Origin: Syntrophomonadaceae bacterium
GTDB taxonomy: Bacteria > Bacillota > Syntrophomonadia > Syntrophomonadales > Syntrophomonadaceae
DNA: 9,603 bases
Reading direction: 5' to 3'
Assembly (NCBI GenBank): GCA_028698695.1
Contig: JAQVWB010000063.1
Location: 1 to 9,603, forward strand
This document shows positions 7,638 to 9,603 of the stretch, one piece after another. The notes below the pieces were generated by a model. It made no database searches and was not told the DNA's origin. It saw only the letters and a list, made by a program, of their open reading frames with translations. Position numbers and translations under genes: made by a program. Each line of letters starts with the position of its first letter. Positions within the stretch are counted from its first letter, which is position 1.

Positions 7638-8288
7638 TTATTCTGATTTAATTTGCGACATTACTTCAGCAGCAAAATCAACCTGTTCCTTTTCTATCCC
7701 TTCGCCAACTTCATAGCGGGCAAAACGACGAATACTAATATTCTCACCCATTTTAGCCACTTTTTCATGAATCAGGTCTTGTACGGATTTATCAGTATCT
7801 TTGATAAATTGTTGTTCCAGTAAGCAGTTTTCTTTATAAAATTTTTCCAGACGGCCTTCTACCATTTTTTCAATAACTTTTTCCGGCTTGCCTTCTTCCA
7901 ATGCCTGAGCCTTCAATACTTCTTTTTCTCTCTCCACAATCTCATCCGACACAGCTTCGCGGGAAATATACTGTGGATTGGAAGCAGCTATCTGCATGGC
8001 AATATCATAAGCCAGTTGTTTAAACTCTTCTGTCTTGGCTACAAAATCAGTTTCACAGTTAACTTCAACTAATACACCAATTCTGCCCGCACCATGAATA
8101 TATGATATGACGGTACCTTCACTGGCTACTTTTCCAGCTCTTTTAGCTGCTTTGGCCAGACCTTTAGTCCTTAGCTCGTCAATAGCCTTTTCCATGTCAC
8201 CATTAGTAGCTTCCAGTGCTCTTTTGCAATCCATCATGCCTGCACTGGTTCTTTCTCTTAACTCCTTAACCATTTGTGCTGTTATCAC
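7638..8288 (-). CDS. tsf: Elongation factor Ts
   Basis: EF-Ts is the nucleotide exchange factor that regenerates EF-Tu-GTP. With the start I choose the protein has 216 residues and begins MITAQMVKELRERT, followed by SAGMMDCKRAL, the UBA-like N-terminal domain. The EF-Tu-contacting TDFVA motif is at about residues 80-84, matching the E. coli position. The length is that of the short Firmicutes form. The frame is open upstream to GTG 8321, but that would put the ribosome site AAGGAGG (8298-8304) inside the coding region and add an 11-residue non-family tail. GTG 8288 lies 9 nt after that site. The gene follows rpsB with an 82-bp gap containing a strong terminator-like hairpin, so its level relative to S2 may be set by read-through. 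Confidence 0.97.
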   Translation of the reverse strand: MITAQMVKELRERTSAGMMDCKRALEATNGDMEKAIDELRTKGLAKAAKRAGKVASEGTVISYIHGAGRIGVLVEVNCETDFVAKTEEFKQLAYDIAMQIAASNPQYISREAVSDEIVEREKEVLKAQALEEGKPEKVIEKMVEGRLEKFYKENCLLEQQFIKDTDKSVQDLIHEKVAKMGENISIRRFARYEVGEGIEKEQVDFAAEVMSQIKSE

Positions 8289-8297
8289 CTGGTTTAA

Positions 8298-8304
8298 CCT
8301 CCTT
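8298..8304 (-). promoter_or_regulatory. Ribosome binding site of tsf, decides the start
   Basis: AAGGAGG in mRNA sense, 9 nt before GTG 8288. Its strength and spacing, with the family N-terminus MITAQMVKELR just after it, argue against the longer frame from GTG 8321. Confidence 0.9.
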
Positions 8305-8321
8305 ATAACATTAATATTCAC

Positions 8322-8357
8322 AAAAAAGGGGTGTACAGAAGAATCTATTCACCCCTT
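8322..8357 (-). terminator. Intrinsic terminator or attenuator between rpsB and tsf
   Basis: In mRNA sense the arms AAGGGGTG (8350-8357) and CACCCCTT (8326-8333) pair perfectly over 8 bp. The stem then continues past a single A-A mismatch with five more pairs (one G-U) to a UUCU tetraloop. It is followed by an uninterrupted run of six T (8327-8322, the first two shared with the stem). This has all parts of a rho-independent terminator. tsf lies about 33 bp downstream, and I see no room for a separate promoter after the U-tract, so partial termination is the likely mode. The structure is seen; the efficiency is inferred. Confidence 0.85.
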
Positions 8358-8370
8358 GCCATTCACCTTA

Positions 8371-9069
8371 TTAAGCAGTTACTTGTTCTCCCTGTTTGCT
8401 TTCCAGGACAGCATCGGCAATCCTGGATGCCATTAGCTTCACAGCTCTGATAGCGTCATCATTTCCCGGTATAATATAATCAATTTCATCAGGATCACAG
8501 TTAGTATCTACAATAGCTACTACCGGGATATTTAACTTACGGGCTTCAGCAACTGCAATCTTCTCTTTGCGGGGGTCAACAACAAACAATGCCCCCGGCA
8601 GTTTATCCATATCTTTTATCCCACCCAGAAATCTTTCCAGTCTTTCTCTTTCATTTACCAGCCTGGCAACTTCTTTTTTGGAAAGTACATCAAATGCCCC
8701 TTCAGCTTCAAGCCGTTCCAACTCTTTCAGACGTAGAACGCGGGCACGAATAGTTTTATAATTGGTAAGCATTCCGCCCAGCCAGCGTTGGTTAACAAAG
8801 TACATGCCGCAACGAATGGCTTCTTCACGAATAGTCTCCTGGGCCTGCTTTTTAGTTCCGACAAACAAGACTCCCTTATTGTCTGCAACTACACTTTTAA
8901 TAAACTCATAGGCCTCATCAAATTTTTTTACCGTTTGTTGCAGATCAATGATATAAATACCATTTCTCTCCATATAAATATAGGGGGCCATCTTCGGGTT
9001 CCATCTGCGTGTCTGGTGTCCAAAATGCACTCCTGCTTCCAGAAGCTGTTTCATTGAAATAACTGACAC
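8371..9069 (-). CDS. rpsB: 30S ribosomal protein S2
   Basis: S2 is a late-assembling protein of the small ribosomal subunit. Seen: MSVISMKQLLEAGVHFGHQ followed by TRRWNPKMAPYIY, DLQQTVKKFDEAY, VNQRWLGGMLTNYKTI, GALFVVDPRKEKIAVAEARKL and IPVVAIVDTNCDPD with IPGNDDAIRA, all diagnostic. Length is 232 residues. The frame is open to GTG 9078, but codons 1-3 of that reading lie within 8 nt of the ribosome site AAAGGAGG (9078-9085). GTG 9069 has the proper 8-nt spacing and gives the family N-terminus, so I use it. It is the first gene of the unit, with a promoter about 105 bp upstream and a strong hairpin before tsf. In many bacteria S2 represses its own operon through the leader; whether that occurs here is not known. 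Confidence 0.98.
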   Translation of the reverse strand: MSVISMKQLLEAGVHFGHQTRRWNPKMAPYIYMERNGIYIIDLQQTVKKFDEAYEFIKSVVADNKGVLFVGTKKQAQETIREEAIRCGMYFVNQRWLGGMLTNYKTIRARVLRLKELERLEAEGAFDVLSKKEVARLVNERERLERFLGGIKDMDKLPGALFVVDPRKEKIAVAEARKLNIPVVAIVDTNCDPDEIDYIIPGNDDAIRAVKLMASRIADAVLESKQGEQVTA

Positions 9070-9167
9070 CAACAACACCTCCTTTCAGTTTTTTCCTCCG
9101 CCGCTTCACCCTTTCCGGGGACTGTAACAGCACTGTCCGAAAAGTCAGCTGGCGTGTGTATTTACCA
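9070..9167 (-). promoter_or_regulatory. Predicted structured 5' leader of rpsB mRNA
   Basis: From the predicted transcription start near 9167 to the rpsB start there are about 98 nt that are clearly richer in G and C than the flanks. The leader can form several pairings, for example CTTTTCGG with CCGGAAAGG (one bulge) and short CAGC/GCTG arms. It ends in a purine-rich stretch before the ribosome site. S2 leaders are autoregulatory in some bacteria; I do not recognise a named motif here, so function is inferred from position and composition only. Confidence 0.4.
9078..9085 (-). promoter_or_regulatory. Ribosome binding site of rpsB, decides the start
   Basis: AAAGGAGG in mRNA sense, a near-perfect Shine-Dalgarno 8 nt before GTG 9069. 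The same spot contains GTG 9078 and two TTG codons (9075, 9072), which are too close to be used. Confidence 0.9.
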
Positions 9168-9173
9168 ACAAAT

Positions 9174-9203
9174 AATATACCACAGGTTATAATAGTTTGG
9201 CAA
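9174..9203 (-). promoter_or_regulatory. Sigma-A-type promoter for the rpsB operon
   Basis: In mRNA sense: -35 TTGCCA (9203-9198), an 18-bp spacer, and -10 TATATT (9179-9174) preceded by TGG, which makes an extended -10. Four of six bases match at -35 and five of six at -10. It is the best promoter-like sequence between the upstream terminator and rpsB and would start RNA near 9167. Confidence 0.7.
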
Positions 9204-9230
9204 ATAAATGCACTGGAAAAACGTTTTAAC

Positions 9231-9286
9231 GAACGCAGATTACGCGGATTTTTACTGATTTTCGCAGATTCTTTATTGATTAATCA
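9231..9286. repeat. Degenerate repeat with GATT words every 9-11 bp
   Basis: The word GATT starts at 9238, 9247, 9257, 9267 and 9278, with related flanks (CGCAGATT occurs twice, CGCGGATT once). The array ends in the perfect palindrome TGATTAATCA (9277-9286). The core 'aacgcagattacgcggatt' resembles a phrase I recall from intergenic dispersed repeats in many unrelated bacteria, which is recollection and not a search result. It lies about 65-120 bp upstream of the predicted rpsB transcription start, one word per helical turn. Confidence 0.55.
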
Positions 9287-9382
9287 GGTGCCAGGTTTTT
9301 AACATGGTGAGCAAGATTTTCTATTGAGAAAGTCTAATCAAATTTTTAACCTGACTGAACCTGAATACCCTGACTTGACATG

Positions 9383-9396
9383 ACTAATCAATTAGT
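9383..9396. repeat. AT-rich palindrome ACTAAT-CA-ATTAGT
   Basis: A perfect 6-bp inverted repeat with a 2-bp centre, the form of a small operator. The half word CTAATCAA recurs 50 bp away at 9334. In an AT-rich gap this may be chance. Confidence 0.3.
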
Positions 9397-9406
9397 AATT
9401 CACTGA

Positions 9407-9434
9407 TGTGTTCAGGCCTTTGGCCATGAACACA
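9407..9434. other. Stand-alone hairpin upstream of rpsB
   Basis: TGTGTTCA (9407-9414) pairs with TGAACACA (9427-9434), one base (9426) is bulged, and GGCC (9415-9418) pairs with GGCC (9422-9425) around a 3-nt loop, giving 12 pairs. Neither strand has a T-run after it, so it is not a standard terminator. It sits about 20 bp beyond the U-tract of the upstream terminator. Role unknown. Confidence 0.55.
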
Positions 9435-9451
9435 ATTAATGTTGCTGTGTC

Positions 9452-9490
9452 AAAAAAAATAACAACCCGGGCGATATTCCCCAGGTTGTT
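9452..9490 (-). terminator. Intrinsic terminator of the SwrB/DUF6115-like gene
   Basis: AACAACC (9461-9467) pairs with GGTTGTT (9484-9490). After one C-A mismatch, GGG (9469-9471) pairs with CCC (9480-9482) around an 8-nt loop. In minus sense the stem is followed by A and then eight T (9459-9452). It begins at the stop codon of the gene cut by the right edge, sharing its last base, so termination is immediate and that unit is separated from the rpsB unit. Confidence 0.88.
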
Positions 9491-9603
9491 TACATTACAT
9501 TTCTTTTTTGTTTTAAGTTCAGGATTAAACTTATTTCTCCCTGACCACGATTAGTTCGGCGTGCAATTTCACTTACGCTAAATCCCTGCTCATACAAACG
9601 AGC
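9490..9603 (-). CDS. C-terminal tail of an SwrB/DUF6115-like protein (cut by right edge)
   Basis: Only the last 37 residues are visible, from ARLYEQGFSVSEIARRTNRG through QGEISLILNLK to a TAA at 9490-9492. This is too short for the usual gene-size cut-off but it is open right to the window edge. The pattern 'LYEQGFSVSEIARRTNRGQG' is a helix-turn-helix-like tail that I recognise from the C-termini of SwrB/DUF6115-type proteins. These sit just before rpsB at the end of the flagellar/chemotaxis operon in Bacillus and many Clostridia. The position here, directly upstream of rpsB on the same strand, agrees. If right, a motility cluster including a FliA/SigD-type sigma factor should follow beyond the right edge. 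The terminator directly after it shows it ends its transcription unit. The family call is by recognition and context, so moderate. Confidence 0.65.
   Translation of the reverse strand, partial: ARLYEQGFSVSEIARRTNRGQGEISLILNLKQKRNVM

Larger units (their letters stand above)
9168..9489. other. Non-coding region between the SwrB-like gene and rpsB
   Basis: I find no credible gene in this stretch on either strand; open frames are short and lack ribosome sites. It contains, from right to left, the terminator of the upstream gene, a stand-alone hairpin, an AT-rich palindrome, a degenerate roughly 10-bp GATT array and the rpsB promoter. The part 9287-9380 shows only repeated short words (CTAATCAA at 9334 and 9384, several TGAC) and nothing I can name. 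Confidence 0.7.

Noticed and set aside
8107..8436. 109-codon plus-strand open frame opposite tsf and the rpsB 3' end
   Set aside because: It is antisense to two firm genes and crosses the terminator hairpin; its composition reads like reverse-translated tsf. No independent support.
8945..9133. 62-codon minus-strand frame from the rpsB leader into rpsB, possible leader peptide
   Set aside because: It runs out of frame deep into rpsB, has no ribosome site of its own, and its sequence after 9069 is just a shifted reading of S2.
9287..9297. Half of a GGTGCC...GGCACC-type REP palindrome (AGGTGCCAGG)
   Set aside because: Only one half is visible at 9286-9296 and there is no partner arm nearby, so a REP element cannot be supported.
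9375..9380. TTGACA on the plus strand, possible promoter reading toward the right edge
   Set aside because: No -10-like hexamer at 16-18 bp and no gene on the plus strand downstream in the window.
1..9603. tRNA or rRNA genes, CRISPR arrays, insertion sequences, phage genes, defence systems
   Set aside because: I saw no transposase, no regular spacer-repeat array, no tRNA cloverleaf and no accessory genes; the window is core genome apart from the gap before rpsB.

Overview
The window is a stretch of a low-GC, Gram-positive-type (Clostridia-like) chromosome. It carries the conserved translation, envelope-lipid and isoprenoid block, and every gene is on the minus strand. Transcription therefore runs from the right edge (high coordinates) to the left edge. 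In transcription order the genes are: the tail of an SwrB/DUF6115-like gene (cut by the right edge), rpsB, tsf, pyrH, frr, uppS, cdsA, an AI-2E-family membrane protein, dxr, rseP, ispG, and the start of proS (cut by the left edge). The order closely follows the Bacillus/Clostridia arrangement, with ispG also present and an extra AI-2E-type gene between cdsA and dxr. Family motifs are intact in all the complete genes and I see no frameshifts or pseudogenes. Strong AGGAGG-type ribosome sites and common TTG/GTG starts support a Firmicutes host. An anaerobic clostridial lineage such as a Syntrophomonas relative is a guess only.

Right part (9070-9603): the last 37 codons of the SwrB/DUF6115-like gene end in a very good intrinsic terminator (9452-9490). 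A non-coding stretch of about 420 bp follows. It holds a separate hairpin, small palindromes, an array of GATT words spaced about 10 bp apart, a sigma-A-type promoter (9174-9203) and a roughly 100-nt GC-rich rpsB leader.

Middle (5483-9069): rpsB and tsf are separated by a strong terminator-like hairpin with a U-tract, probably an attenuator. pyrH and frr follow tightly. Before uppS lies a perfect 8-bp inverted repeat that would bury one candidate uppS ribosome site.

Left part (1-5464): cdsA, the AI-2E-type gene, dxr, rseP, ispG and proS are packed with overlaps or gaps of 20 bp or less. Two junctions share the same TTGA stop/start overlap, and the ribosome site of the next gene lies inside the last codons of the previous one, suggesting translational coupling.

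Functionally the genes join protein synthesis (S2, EF-Ts, ribosome recycling, prolyl-tRNA), UMP phosphorylation, isoprenoid precursor synthesis by the MEP pathway (Dxr, IspG), the undecaprenyl carrier for cell wall (UppS), the CDP-diacylglycerol phospholipid precursor (CdsA) and intramembrane proteolysis (RseP). I did not find a wholly new system. The points most worth checking are the RNA and DNA elements in the gaps, and several starts where the longest reading frame is probably not the real protein.
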